Assembly (NCBI GenBank): GCA_963277665.1
Contig: OY728143.1
Coordinates: 230,383,591 to 230,447,590, forward strand
Direction: 5' to 3'
DNA from: Viscum album
Taxonomy: Eukaryota; Streptophyta; Magnoliopsida; Santalales; Viscaceae
DNA length: 64,000 nt
The translations under genes were made by a program, and so were the position numbers. The notes below the pieces were generated by a model. That model saw only the letters and a list, made by a program, of their open reading frames with translations, was not told where the DNA came from and did no database searches. Every line of letters begins with the position of its first letter. The stretch's first letter is position 1. Of the stretch, positions 36,843 through 50,300 are shown piece by piece.

Positions 36843-39530
36843 TGTAATGTCCCAAATTTTTTAGTGTATCATTTTTGGATATTATATTGGTTAATTTTCA
36901 GGCAAAGAGCTAAGATAGTTTGAAATAATGATGCCTAGTGTGCCCAGAATAAATGCATGAATAATATTAAAATATTAAATAGAATTCATGCATGAGATTA
37001 TAAAAAAAGAATAATAACTTCCAAATAGGTTCCCAGATCTGATATGTCAGGGCACTATTGTGTTCAGAATACTGGCTTTACCCTAGGTGCTACCCATCAT
37101 TGGTTGGTGCAGGTTTGTTGTGGAAAGCCATCATATGGCCTTAAATTAATAAAATAAATTATGATTTTTTTTTCATGCAACGACATAGCGAGTTTTTCCA
37201 TAAAATTATCCCTATGTGAGAGATCCATGGATAGAATCATATCATCGAAATCCTATTCAGTGATTAGGGAGAGAGAGATTTGTATAATTCTCTCAATAAA
37301 GTGATGTTGAAACCTTGAATCGGCGATCTTCGTACACCAATCCTGCCATATCTCACCAACAAAAATGATTTTTTGACCATTCTTCATCCATGAAATTTTC
37401 AAACTAATGTAAGTATTTTATTTAATCTCTTCCTCCCCATTAATGATTCCATTGAAAAACATGGTGTAGTGAAAAAACAAATTATCCCACAGATTGATCA
37501 TATTTGTGTGATGGGATTAAATTTTTTAGGTTTATCAGGATGAATAAATCATTTGAATTATGACTGTTGATTGACTCATTTACTATTACAAATGTGATGA
37601 ACCATGATGACATCAAAATTGATCGAGGTTAGTCCCTCTCAATTTGATAATGCTTTTCTCCCCCAAATTCACCATTTTTTGTGTATACATCATTCTTCCT
37701 CGGGATTTGAAATCCTTTGTTGAAAGTATTTCATTTCCCTTTTATTCTTGGAATAATGATCGAAAACTGGAGATCCGGTATTGGGAGGATTCGATGGAGG
37801 TGCAATGACAGGTGCAACTACAGATCGAACAATGGTGGGGGTTGAATCCATATTCTTCTATGATAATAAATAACACCTATGATTTCACATTAGGATCATA
37901 TTTAAGGCCAAGATATCATTTATTTGTTTTTATAGTAGAAAAAACTTGGATCTTGAGTTTTGTGAAAAACCAACCACCTAAATGGTAGAGAGGTTGATGG
38001 TGTGAGTATGAGGAAGAAGAAAGGTTTCTAGAAATCCCAATAATCATGGTGTGTAGTCTCTGGCTACAAGATGTGTAGTCCCTAGTTGAACTACTTGCAT
38101 GTACATGGTAAGTACAAAGACATGAGGTGGAGAACACATGTTTTATACATGGCATGTAATCTCCCACACAGCATTTCCCGGACTAGGTAGAAAAGTTACC
38201 CCATATACTGGTATGTGGGCAAGGATACTTAGGGTGACGTTGTGTACTAGCACATGACCAGACTACATGGGTGGAACAATATGAAAAGACATGACATTTG
38301 AACATTTGTACATGTCTTGTACCCCTCTTATACATGAAAAGGCCTAATGACATGGTCCATTGTACACAGGGAGCACTCCGGGTCAAGGGACGCAGTGTGT
38401 AAGCCTACTACCTGTCGTGTACCCCATTTGACTAGGCTTCATCTTTTTGTCCTCTCTATATTGGACATGTTAAATTTGGGTGTGTTACCATTATTTTTTA
38501 CCAGGAGGTCGGTATGAATATTTTTCTACTCCAGGGACATTTATCTCTTCCATAGGACTTAATAGAAAGGGTTGTTGGAATACCCTTGAGAGGCCCCAAG
38601 AGGGATCTTTATTCATCATAATTCTCTAGGGATAGTTCTTGGTGTCGAAATGACCAACAATGTGTTGGTGATGATCCTCTACGTAGAAGTTTGTTACAGA
38701 TTGAGTTTATGGTTTCACCCCATGGTCCTTGTTGTGATACTCCTTTGATGTATCACATTATATTCATATTATCATTGTATCTTTCTAATGATGGTACCCA
38801 TATAGTAGTACATCTCAGATAGACTTCATTATTGTTATCTGTCAAATGATTGAGTTATCTCGAATGAGTGATTCTTGGAATATTCGAGATGAATTCCTTG
38901 GGTTAGTATACTCTTTTTGTGTCTTACCCTTGGACTATGAGTCTTAGATTGAGTATATATGGATATTCATGTTATGTGTGCTCTAGATATATACTTGTAT
39001 AGATATGACTATAATTTCCAATGATGTATTTATTTTCAGTTGCAGTGTTTTCTAATGAGTATTGTTATACTCAACCTTGTGTGATATTTTTCTAGATGTG
39101 TCATGTCTTATGTAGATGATCATCCTTTTGACTATGTCCTAGGAGGAGCATGACAAGATGGTTCATAGTGAGAATAGACAGACCTAGGTGTTTTCCCTTG
39201 GCTTCAGATAGCTATCCAAGTACCTTTTACATTAAGGTTAGACTCGTGTTACATATTTCTTTATTGTGGTTCAATATTTGGCACTTTTTACATTACATTA
39301 CCTCATATCATACTCTGGTTGTGGGATATATATGTATGAATACTTTGTTTTTTAATAGGTTTTTACAATTTATCATTTTGTGGGCTTGAAGTTGTGTGTT
39401 TGTGTACAGGTACATAATAAATTCCTCCAATGTAGGTGATATGTATTATTAATACTATTCACTAGACCCTGGCCTATTGGAGGTGGGATTGGGGAGTCAC
39501 GGCATAGTCCTCACTAGGAAGGGACATGAA
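36843..39530 (+). mobile_element. Segment X: LTR-like insertion inside D (possible solo LTR)
   Basis: The start, TGTAATGTCCCAAATTTT, is a typical gypsy LTR start and cuts off D's gag. The body is non-coding, is less AT-rich between 37680 and 38460, and has a possible end near 39530. No second copy occurs in the window, so a solo LTR is the simplest reading. The alternative is part of a larger element whose other LTR was lost. Minus-strand open frames at 37916-38167 and 38183-38386 and a plus frame at 39150-39389 resemble no known protein. The right boundary is a guess. Confidence 0.35.
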
Positions 39531-40934
39531 AATGTGATATTTTTATTAAGGTTAGGTGACCATTAATTAATTCTTGAAATTGATATAATGATGTTTGTAT
39601 AAATATATGTCTGATATGAATATGTAAATTCGATAGTACAAATTTCCCTAGAACTGATTATTGGAAAATTGTTCAATGTCATAAAGGATGAATTTTACGA
39701 CATATTTGATTTAAGGAATATATCCAGTAATAGTTGTAAGAATCAATCATGCATGTTTTCAATAAGGATTTATTGTACTTTAGGTTATTACCATATTTTA
39801 AGATACTAAATCATGATCTTATTCACGTGTTTGGAATGTGAATGCCATGTGGTACTTTGTGTTATATGGGCGATAAAATTTAAGATGATTTCATTCTGTT
39901 GTTTCTAAATATTCAAAATTTCCACCTTATAGAATGATTATGTGGTTAACCATTCCTGAAAATATTATGTTTGGATACTTAATTTTTTATTGATATTGTC
40001 TTTGAAAATATGTTTAAATCGATATTAAGATATTAACTTTCTTTCAAAGATATACACCAGATTTATTTTATTAAATTATATTAATATGATTTAAAAAAGG
40101 AAATCATGTATGTTGGGGGACTACCAATCAACCCTGGCAAGGTCGCGGGTCATTAAACAATGACCAGTGGAAAATAAGGGTTTCAATCCCACCACTTTCC
40201 TACATTATTTCCTATTTAATTTGTAATTTATTTGTTGAATAAATATTAATGATAAAATAGTAGAGTTATCTTTTATGTTTACATAGTAACAAATTAAAAA
40301 AATTGATTTGAAGGAATATTTAGAGTCAAATAGTTATATTTTCATTCATTTATGGGCCACAATATCTCATAACAGTGTATTTCATGACTTCAAGATTCAA
40401 TGTTAATTTCATGAAATCCATTTCAAAATGTAATGGATAAATTAGAAATAGATAAAACATATCAAAATATATAATTTTTTTATAGAAATGTATCAAGTAA
40501 GTATATTTCCTTTTATTCTTGGAAAGTAAATGAGTTACTCAATAATAGGATAATGATCAAAAAAATGTGTTGTCCTACTAAGTTAATTTTTCTTGAACTG
40601 ACAGACTTTTATATTATCACTTATATAGGAATTTGAGGCCCTCAATTTTTTTTAATAATTCACATGCTTGTGATTTATGACTTCAATCTCTCCCTATAAA
40701 TATTTACACTTTTCCTCAATGTCCAATCTTCACTCTCATCTTATGTTATCTTATGTAGAAAACTAGTTATATGTTACATTGGGTAACTGTTATGGTCCTA
40801 AATTACCCCATTTAAGGGAATATTTAGTATTCATTTTTAGGATGTGAGTTTCAATGAATGAAACATTAAATTATTAAAATATTGATAACTGAGTTGAACT
40901 TCAATGAAGATATTCATTTTAAAGGCATGAAGAA
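39531..40934 (+). other. Unassigned internal sequence of D, with a TATA-like box and a SINE-like patch
   Basis: No pol motif is visible although pol should lie here. CCCTATAAATATTTACAC at 40692-40709 looks like an LTR core promoter, so part of this may be U3 sequence of yet another element. The last ~20 bases before 40935 (TTAAAGGCATGAAGAA) occupy the polypurine-tract position of D. Confidence 0.35.
40112..40200 (+). repeat. GC-richer SINE-like or hairpin patch
   Basis: Contains a perfect 7-bp hairpin GGTCATT-AAAC-AATGACC (40148-40165) and a B-box-like GGGTTTCAATCCC (40178-40190), with TGGCAAGG upstream. The order loosely recalls a tRNA-derived SINE head, but no paired acceptor stem or tail is seen. 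Confidence 0.25.
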
Positions 40935-42297
40935 TGTTACACCCTATGATTTTTGAAATATATTTTTTCGAATTAATTTTATCTTTTTGATATTTTTCAT
41001 TTAAAAAAATGGTAAAAATAGTTCTTTCTATTTAATAACTATGATTGTATTTAGTTATACCCAACACCATTTTATATTTCACTATAGACAAAATAATGTT
41101 TAATGTTCTCTACATGGAACACCATGTTTAGTGTACATTACATGCACGATTGACTTTCTTCAGTGGAATCTGTACCATGCAAGACCAGGTGTTACGAAAC
41201 TATAATATTGTAATAAAAATATTTTTATATTACGTAATAAGATATAACCAATATGTTATGTTTATGGAAAAAAATATTATTAAATAAATTATGAAAATAC
41301 ATGGTTGAATTTATTAGTTACAAATTAATTAGAATTGAATATGAAAACAAATTGAATATTAAGAAAAATATTATTATTATTAGATACTTTATCCTAATAA
41401 ATTAAAATAATATTAATTTGTTAATGATATTAAGATAATATATATTTTATTTATTTAACCACATTTTTTGGTCATCCATCCAATAGATTTGGTATACAAA
41501 ATATAAAAACAAACCAAATTTTATGCTAGAAACCATAATTTTTTATTAATGTATTTCCACCACCATTAAATAATGAAGAAAAATTATATCCAATTGTTGT
41601 TACTTTTTATATTTAATAAATAAAAATAATATTCATATTTTAAATAAGAACATAGTAACTAGGTTAGTGTAAATATTATATATTTTTCTTTGAAGTTTCT
41701 TCTTTTATTTATAGTGCAAAATATTGAATATTAGTTCAAAAGTGCCTTTTCATATAATTTATAAATAGGGGTAAATTAAATTTCAAATTGGTTCCAAAGA
41801 ATGATTAGATATTATATTTTTTAATATATCCAATATAGTTCATTGGAACCAATTTCACATCGATATTGAATATAACATTTTAGCAAATGTTTGGTCATTT
41901 TTACATTAAAAACCTTTACGATCATGCCGTCTGCGGGAATAAATATAAAAAAATTTATGCCACTCCTATCAAATGAATTTGGAAAAAGGATAATATCATT
42001 ACAGAATGATAATTTATAATTTATAATATATTCAACTTAGTTTTTTGGCAAAAATATCGGGTAAAGTAATTAAATTTAATTACATCGATTAAGGTAAAAT
42101 TATGCTTAGCTAAGGACTAACCCTTAAATTTAAGACCCCATACGATCTAGAAACTTGTACAAAAGCCCTTTTGTTGACATATTTTTAATATATCATCCCT
42201 ATTATAGAATGGTTAAATTATTGTATCCATTAAACATGTGAAAAACGTGTATGGAATTCATTTTTCAAAATATTACCTAAGTTTCACTCCTCATCCA

Positions 42298-42307
42298 CTA
42301 TAAAAGG
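42298..42307 (+). promoter_or_regulatory. TATA box, element D 3' LTR
   Basis: CTATAAAAGG, the counterpart of 32377-32388. Confidence 0.55.
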
Positions 42308-44818
42308 CCTCCTCTAATCCACTTCCTGGTAGCTCTTAAACAATTAATTAATGGCCAATATATGCTAAAATATCCTCTAAAATTCTCTCCATTACATGTT
42401 AATACCTAAATTTTGGAATAAATCCTTCCATGGAAGCCATTTGGTGCAAACCAAAAGGAGTTACATGATTAAGAGGTAACACCCTTCCTCAAGATCCTTT
42501 CTTTTGATTTCTTTCTCCACAACTTTAATTAATATTATTGCATAATTTTATAACAAATAAATATGCAAAATATAATTATATGTCTATATTATTAGGTTTT
42601 CACCTACAACTACCCACACCTTCATCTAATGGGAAATGAACATAGGGTTTATGTGTACAACGAACTACAGACTCAGAAATTGACAATTGTTCATTTTTTC
42701 TGTTACAACCTCTCATTGTGGGAATTAGGATAGAAAATATTTTTATATATAAATTATATTATTTATTTAATTTATTATGCTTCTGAAATTATTTTTCAAC
42801 ACATGTATTTATAATTTCCATTTTCTGTTATTATGTTAATTTCGTTTGAGGAAATATTGACTATTTCACCCTCAAAGCGATGTGATTCATTTCCACAAAA
42901 TGTGGAATATATTAAGGATGGGTATACTAAACCTATATTATATATATGATATAAATATGAAACTGATATACATAAATATATAAGTTTACATATATATCTT
43001 CTAGGTTCTTTCTTTCAATATAAAAATTAAACAGAAACAACCTTCATGGCTATGTACGACCTACTGTCTCCATTAACTGTGTATCTCATTTCATAATTCA
43101 ATATTCAATAGATTATTATAATACACATATATTTAATATAAATGATATCTATATCATTATTTACATTCTTGAAATCATTATATATGTATAAGATTTATGT
43201 ATATAACAAATTAAGGCACATGCGATGAATAAAGAAAAATATTATCTGAAGTGAAAACATAACATATAATTGATAATAAGAGGGTAATATATAGATATAA
43301 TAAAAAACATGGTATTGGATATAACAATATTGATATGTGATATATGTATAATAAATTTATATTTATCAGACATGATGATTTAATGAGTGCAACAATATTC
43401 AAGACATAAAGATAGAGAATTTCATCTCGAATGTTATTACCATGAGATACATGTCATATTCACCACTCAATTTTACTGGGTGGTGTATACAATTCCATTT
43501 TAAATGATATGACATGAATCATAAGTTTTTTATGATATTATTAGCTTCATGAAAATTTATTTTCTTACATTGGGAGTATGAGTCAGTGTTACCATGTTTT
43601 AAGAGTCTATTGAAACAATATCATCATTTATCAAGATTGCTTATGAGTATGCTTCAATTGATGACATATCATGACCCATATATCATAAAAACACATTAAA
43701 TATCTTATCCTCTTGTTTTCATTAATATATTAATTTATTAGTTCCATTTTTTCTACTCTATTGTATTTAGGATAGGTAATAATTTTTTTAATGAAAAATA
43801 TATTTTATTTCTCCTCTCGGTCGGAAATATGTGTTGTCTCAGAACCATGATTTCTAAATATGATTTTAGAAAATGATTTATTTTTATCACATGATGTTAA
43901 GTGAATTTTTTACCCATGTTTTACCATATATGGTTTTAGAATTAATCTTCTTTTCATTTTCCAACAATTTCACTGTTCATAAATTTTATGGTACAAAAGG
44001 AATGTTCGGAACATAGAGACTTACAACTATTATGAAAGTCATTTCCTTGAAGCTTACCTTGAAATATTTGAGTCAAATTTTAATGAAATATTTATTCTTA
44101 ATATTATTCAATATTATAGTTTTTAATTTTTTTTTTCTGGAAAAGGGTTTTCTAAAATGTTTTACAGTTTTTTTAAATCATACAATAAAAAATTTAAAAT
44201 CTATTTTCAATGAAAAATATTCTTAAATAATGTTCTATGAATAAAAAATCATTTAATTGTTTTCCAGAATTATTTATAAGATTTCATTCAAAAATATTTC
44301 CCAAATGTTTTAATGCTTTCATGGAAAATTTTCAAGTTTATTTTCAAGGAAATGGTTTTCAAAAGGTTTTTGGTTTTAAGAATTAATTTTTTAGAGAAGA
44401 AAGTAAATTTTAATCAAAAAGTGTTTTTAAAATATATTTGTTAATTATTTCCCATCTACCATTAAAATCATTGGTGTTACTCATTAATTTTTTGGAAAAT
44501 GATTCAATGCTCCATTAATATTATTTATATAAATGTATAATGTTTCAATGAAATAATATTTTTGAAACCTGAGTATCCTTCACATGTTATCGGCTTATCA
44601 AACCCACTTTTTTTCATTGGTGGTGATATTGAGTCCTACCTATTTTACATAGGTAATTATGTTATGAAATGTTCATGTTTAATATATCATTTCATTGGCT
44701 ATGATACTATTATTTTTTATAATATTGGGTCACTCATATGTATAATTTTTTTGTCATGGGCTGGATCTATATTTCCATCCAAGCCCTTGGATAATGATTG
44801 ATGACTGATGAGTATATA

Positions 44819-45110
44819 CGTTATGCAAGAACCTAATTTATTATTCACAATGTTATTCAAGAACATGATTACATGTTCACAATGTTATTAATTCACCTGG
44901 TTTGATGTACATATGTTTACGAGGAAACCTGATTACATGTTCAAAATGTTATGCATGAACCTAATTACATGTTCAAAAAGTTATTTGTGAAACTGATTAC
45001 ATGTACACAATGTTATGGATGGACCTCGTTTCATGCCCATAGAGTTATCCATGATCTTAATTACACATTCACAATGTTATGTATTGACCTAGTATCATGT
45101 CAATAAGTTG
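44819..45110 (+). repeat. ~33-bp minisatellite, about 9 degenerate units, D 3' LTR
   Basis: Clear successive units of the form GTTATGCATGAACCTAATT, ACATGTTCA, AAAT. It is about 100 bases shorter than the array at 34899-35290. Confidence 0.8.
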
Positions 45111-45660
45111 ATGTGGGAGTCTAATTTCAGGTCCTTAACATAATTAGAAAACCTTTTTATACTTGTACATATTAAGAAGGTTACAAAGGAACATGAATGC
45201 CACAAATTCGATTTTTTATTCCAATGTTATAGTTTCATGAAAAATTATCTAAATTCTTTTATGATCCATGTTTTATGAAATTACTATATTTTTTATGATC
45301 TCTAATATGCAGGGAATGATCTTAAAATGTTATTCTCATGTTCTATCTCCTTTTTTTCATGTAATGTTTACACATTTCCTTTATTTACCCTTTCTGAGAA
45401 TCTATGATCACCCCGTTCTTTTGTTTCATTTCCTTGGGTGATTAAGACATGTATTATATAGAATTACTAAATGTGGATATCATTATGGGATATGTTAAAG
45501 AACATTAATAAGGATGTAATATTTTTTTTCAATGATTCCAAATACACTAAACTATTATGGTACCCCAGTATTTATTTTATTAATGTACTGAAAAATCATC
45601 TAAGACGATGTAATATTTAATTATTTTATGTCCGAGTCATTATATATCACAAAATGGGTT

Positions 45661-45999
45661 TTTTAGTTATTCACCATGACTTATTATTTATGATAGCTCA
45701 CACTATATTTATTACCCTAACTAAGAATCTTATTACACCCCTTTATTATGTTTTATGTTTCACTAAGATGTGTATATGTTTATTATAAATGAATTACAGG
45801 GATAATATAGGATTTTACAGATGATTCCAAGGGATTTTACTTGTTTTTTCATTCAAGTTGTAATGTAAAACAGCAGTTTATATCTAGTTTTCCAAATCCA
45901 TGGAATTATTTGGTTCTTTGTGATGTGAACCCTTATTCCTAGTAACTATGTAATTAATTATTACTTTGGATCTACACAACTAGGGATTGGATCTTTACC
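45661..45999 (+). repeat. Element B 3' LTR, piece 3
   Basis: Aligns with 11480-11813 of B's 5' LTR: 'ttattcaccatg' at both, 'tttataatgaatgaattg(t)agggata' against 'ttattataaatgaattacagggata', and the end GGATCTTTACC against GGGTCTTTACA. It closes B and shows that D interrupted the same LTR. Confidence 0.75.
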
Positions 46000-47302
46000 T
46001 AATTCCATTGAATAACGGTCATATGGTCAATTGGGGCACCACATGAGTGAGCCTCCCCCTGATAGTATCATTGGAAAAGTCGTACTACTACACCTCCTAT
46101 ATAAGTAACCAGTGCCTCCCATGTTCTACATTTTACATCCCATTTCATTAAAACAATTCAAAGAAATCCAAGTCCAAAATCCACTTCATAATTATATGAA
46201 AACACCTTTTATTTTACAAAAACTATGGAAAAAATTACTTTTCTCAAAAACACTATACCAATCACACAATTCTAAAATCCCTATTAAGTAAATGAAAAAT
46301 TTGTTATTAATATGGAAATAACACTCATCTAACATTGTCTAGAGACAGAACCACCTTCCTCAAACTCTGGTCACACACAAATATAGTGGGATCCATAATC
46401 ATAGATGAATGAAAAGGAAACATTTGAGGTCCTAGAATGAAACCATACATCTCATAATCAAATCATCCTAAAAATGTTAGAAGAGAATATAACACAATAC
46501 AAACCACAAGAAACATAGAAACATCATCCCAATAACAGTAATGGTCATCCTCTAGTAGAAGACCACACAATAGATATGAAATTGAAAAAGAGAATAAATA
46601 TCACCAAACCAACCAATCTAAAACTGTTGTAAAAGAACACTGTTATGAAAAATAATAATGAATAAATATAAAGATCAAGTACTCAGATACACATAGTTAA
46701 ACCAAAATTATGATAAATTTCTGAATATAGTAATCAAGATGGAATGGAGATCAATGAAATTTAAGGGGAGGTATCCTAGTTTTAGAGTTAATTTTTTTTT
46801 TCAAATGAAAATAAAATCAAACAATCAATGTGGTTAAAACCAAAAATTCAGAAATAATAATGATGTGAAACTATTTCATGACATGAATTAATTAATTTTC
46901 CTGACATGGAAAAAACTTGTCACCACATATTAAAAATTAATCTGCATGACCTTTACAAGACATGAATGAGTCTCAAAATCTGTAAACATTTCATTATCTA
47001 AACAAGTTCATAGGGTTATCCCATGAAATAATTCATGTTTTGTAACCTACCTATGAAATGGAACTATATAGTAGGTTGATTTTATAAAAAAAATAGAAAC
47101 ACCAATAAATAACACAAATCATAATTAAAATCCACTAATATCTCTTTAAAATTTATAATCAGACTCCATTAATTAAAAAAAATACATCAAAAAACATTAC
47201 GTACTTTTTCTATAAAAGGGACATCATCATTTAATTCAAAAAATGCACCCAAAAAGGAGGGAAATTAAAAGATAGATGGTAAATAACTATAATAGGGTTA
47301 CG
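46000..47302 (-). repeat. Element A 3' LTR, proximal piece
   Basis: Aligns with 63190-64000 as far as the window allows: 'ttattttac(c/a)aaaa' at 46213 and 63392, 'gtggg(g/a)tc' at 46387 and 63562, 'ggtcatcct' at 46541 and 63720. Read on the minus strand the LTR starts CGTAACCCTATTATAG at 47302, a decayed TGTAACACCC. The polypurine tract AGTGGGGA lies just upstream on that strand (about 47314-47325). A TATATAAG near 46101 on the plus strand is probably chance. Confidence 0.72.
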
Positions 47303-47331
47303 TTATGTTAAAAAAATCCCCACTATAAGAC

Positions 47332-50300
47332 ATTCCATTTTGAGGATGTAATGTGGATAAATATTATTCAAAAACAAGTGAGGCCTATTCTCCCTCATCA
47401 ACGAATCTCACTAATATTTCTCATTAGGATATGATCTATGTCGCCATAATACACAGATCAACATAATCGAAATACCTTGTAAGACATTTAACTAATAGTA
47501 TTTGATATCCAATGTATTATCAATAACAAAAAATTGTAGCTAAAACTCATTATTTTCTTTACTCTTAATGTGGGAGGGATCAGGATGGTACTCCCTAAGA
47601 TGAGATATGTGGGAATATAATGAATTCTAGTTAACTAAAAAAGTGATTCCAACGTATAAGAAATCCTAACAAGTATCACAGTGGACAATTACAATACAAC
47701 ATGTCTCGTATCCAACATTCCTTATTTCCTAAGATGAATGTAACCCAACATGGGATATTTTCATTCTAAATGGATGTCACAAATAGAAAAGTAAAATGGA
47801 TGACATTAATGATCTGTATGCGGCTTCTATCATCACTAATTTGTTACCAAACAATGACTTAAATTTTTAATCCTCACCAATTTTTCTTGAATGGTGATTT
47901 GTATTAAAAGTGGTCATGGAACACCAATTCCCCTCAAATAGGTGACCCATATGGGTGACTATAAAAATACTTGAAGGGAGACATTTTGATCATTGAATGA
48001 TAAACTTTATTGTAAGAAGACTCTAATTATCCCATATAGTTATTCCATGATCCACCAAAATCAAAGATGAAGGTGTGGATTACATCCCCCAAGATATGAA
48101 TAGTTTATTCCATCTAGCCATCTGTTAGTTGATAGTAGGTTTAATCAACCTAAGCTCAGTCCCCACCACCTCTTAGAGACTCTTCCAGAACAATGAGGTA
48201 AACCACTGATCCCTATGTAAAAAATTGTAACGGGAATCCCTTTTATACAAATAACCTCCATTACAAACATATTTTCTGGGGATTCAACATTAGTTGTGTC
48301 CCTATCCATAATTTAGTGAGACGACTTTTTCAACCAATAAATCTCCCCATAGATATAATTCTTCCCTTCATGATTTTGTGGTCATATAATATGAAATTCC
48401 ATGTAACCTCATCCAATTTAAAAAATGGTTCCATAAGAGGCTAGAGAATCCTATAATGTTTTATATTCACTACCTTTATTTATTTGAATGTGTATCATTG
48501 GGAAACATTGTCCAAAAACTCACATTTCCTACCCAACCACCATAATCTCTGTCCAATATCACAGTACATCATCATAGTGCCTAGATGAATGGCCCATAAA
48601 CAACAGGGATTGTAAAAGAACATAGATCCTCACAAATACTAGAAAAAAATTGATTATAGTGAATATTATCTAATGAGTGAGACAAACCAAAAATAGTCTC
48701 CCCTGTATATACGATCTCTTGAATTTCCCAAAAATCATCATATAGGTTATAATCATAAACAATAAAATCATAGAGAGATGATGATAACTAAAATCTAGGA
48801 TGAATCATTACTAAAACATCCTTAGTACCATCCTAATGCAACTGAGTGAAGATCCTCATAAGGTTCACATCCTCCATTGATTCCATAATATCATGTGATG
48901 GTACATTCAGACAAAGAGTGTTTGAAATGGAAAACCCCATTCACGTGGTGTATGAGATTATAAAGTGAAAATATAATGGTATTCAACCCACAACATCTAT
49001 TTGAAATTATAGTCATTCGACGAAAATATATATCTCAGACTCATATGGTCATCTATTACTATGAACCTATCCTTATAAATATAGTGCATACAAAAATTAC
49101 GTGCAAGAATAACTTTGGTAAAAGAAAAATCCAGATTTTGGTAATTCTTATAATCATTTGAAATGTGGAAAGAGAATAATTCCATCACATGATCATCCTA
49201 TATAATCCTACAACCTAGACCAGAAATATTAACATTATAAAAACCACATAACCCTTAATGGGATCATGTAATGTTAGAATATGAGATGATGTATTAATTC
49301 ATTTCATTACATAAAAAGGAGTCTAACACTTTGAATCCCATATTAATTTCTCCACATGCCTACTACGAGTAGTAAATAGTGATTCCACATTTTATAAATT
49401 TTAGATGAACCATCAGAAGTTTCTTGTACGACCAAGGATGCTCTGAATCATAATGACTTTATGTGGCTCTTTCCATGACATGATAGTCATCACCTTCCCA
49501 GGATAAAAAGATAACCCAAGCTCATAAAAAATACAATACATGAAAATAATTTATTTCATCCATAAACTAAATTTTTAATTATTTCCATACAAATAGTAAC
49601 TCATTAGGATCTCTAAAACAAATCTGAAATGGTTTTCATTTTCATGTTCCGAACTCGAATAAACCAAAATAACATCTATGAAAACTTCCATATGAGTGTT
49701 TTTATACTCATATAATATCAATTTAAACCATTAAATTAAACCAATAATAGTGTTAGTTAGACCAAACAACATCACAATATATTCATAATGATCATACATA
49801 CTCCTATAATCCATCTTCGGTATATCAGACTCCCGAACACTAAGTTGATGATAACCCAAATGAAGATCGACATTCAAAACCTAATTTTCCTAGTTTAACA
49901 GTTGAAACAATTCATCCAACTTGTGAAAATGATACTTATTTTTAACTACTACTATCATTAAATTATGATGTCTAACTACTAATAAGATTGAACCATTTTC
50001 CATCATTGAAAAAATCATAGTGGCTTCCCAAGATGAAACACTACGATGAACATAACCATTAACCATTATATTATCAAAAAAAACTTGTTCTCTTAGAGCT
50101 CCTCTAGTACCATACAATAATTGGGTATCATAATCATCTTTGTTACATTCACTAGATCCTGTATAAACTCAACCTACTTCTAATTATGATGATTAAAAAA
50201 ATAATCCATGGATACAGTAGGAAAATCCTTGATAATCATGGCCAGATTACCCACAAAAGAAACGGAAATAGGATTAACTACAATAGAAGATAAAAAACCT

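Larger units (their letters stand above)
31018..45660 (+). mobile_element. Element D: Ty3/gypsy retrotransposon with giant (~4.8 kb) LTRs
   Basis: D consists of a 4804-bp and a ~4726-bp LTR around an internal region of only 5.1 kb. Both LTRs start in TGTAACACC style (ATTAGCACCTCG and TGTTACACCC). A primer site, B-like leader and gag zinc knuckle identify a Tekay/Del-related gypsy element. No RT, RNase H or integrase is visible: the internal part behind gag is taken up by an LTR-like segment X and unassigned sequence, so pol has been lost or replaced. D sits in B's 3' LTR, 374 bases after C. Target duplication cannot be fixed because the 3' end runs into a poly-T. Confidence 0.78.
40935..45660 (+). 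repeat. Element D 3' LTR
   Basis: Starts TGTTACACCC and repeats 31018-35821. The end is uncertain by about 10 bases, because a poly-T precedes the point where B's LTR resumes with 'ttattcaccatg' at 45669. Confidence 0.82.
8709..45999 (+). mobile_element. Element B: Ty3/gypsy (Tekay/Del-like) retrotransposon, plus strand, hosting C and D
   Basis: B has a 5' LTR of 3105 bp, a degenerate tRNA-iMet primer site, a leader, gag, pol (protease, RT, RNase H, integrase) and a 3' LTR split into three pieces by the insertion of C and D. Removing the inserts gives an element of about 11.1 kb, a normal size for this lineage. B lies in the 3' LTR of A, in the opposite orientation. No convincing 5-bp target duplication remains (CAAGT before, TAATT after). 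Its leader (11814-12180) is similar to that of D (35822-36215), so B and D belong to related families although their LTR lengths differ. Confidence 0.85.

Noticed and set aside
37916..38386. Two adjacent minus-strand frames as a cellular gene
   Set aside because: Short, without any motif, inside an LTR-like segment with recurring words; the openness can be explained by local composition.
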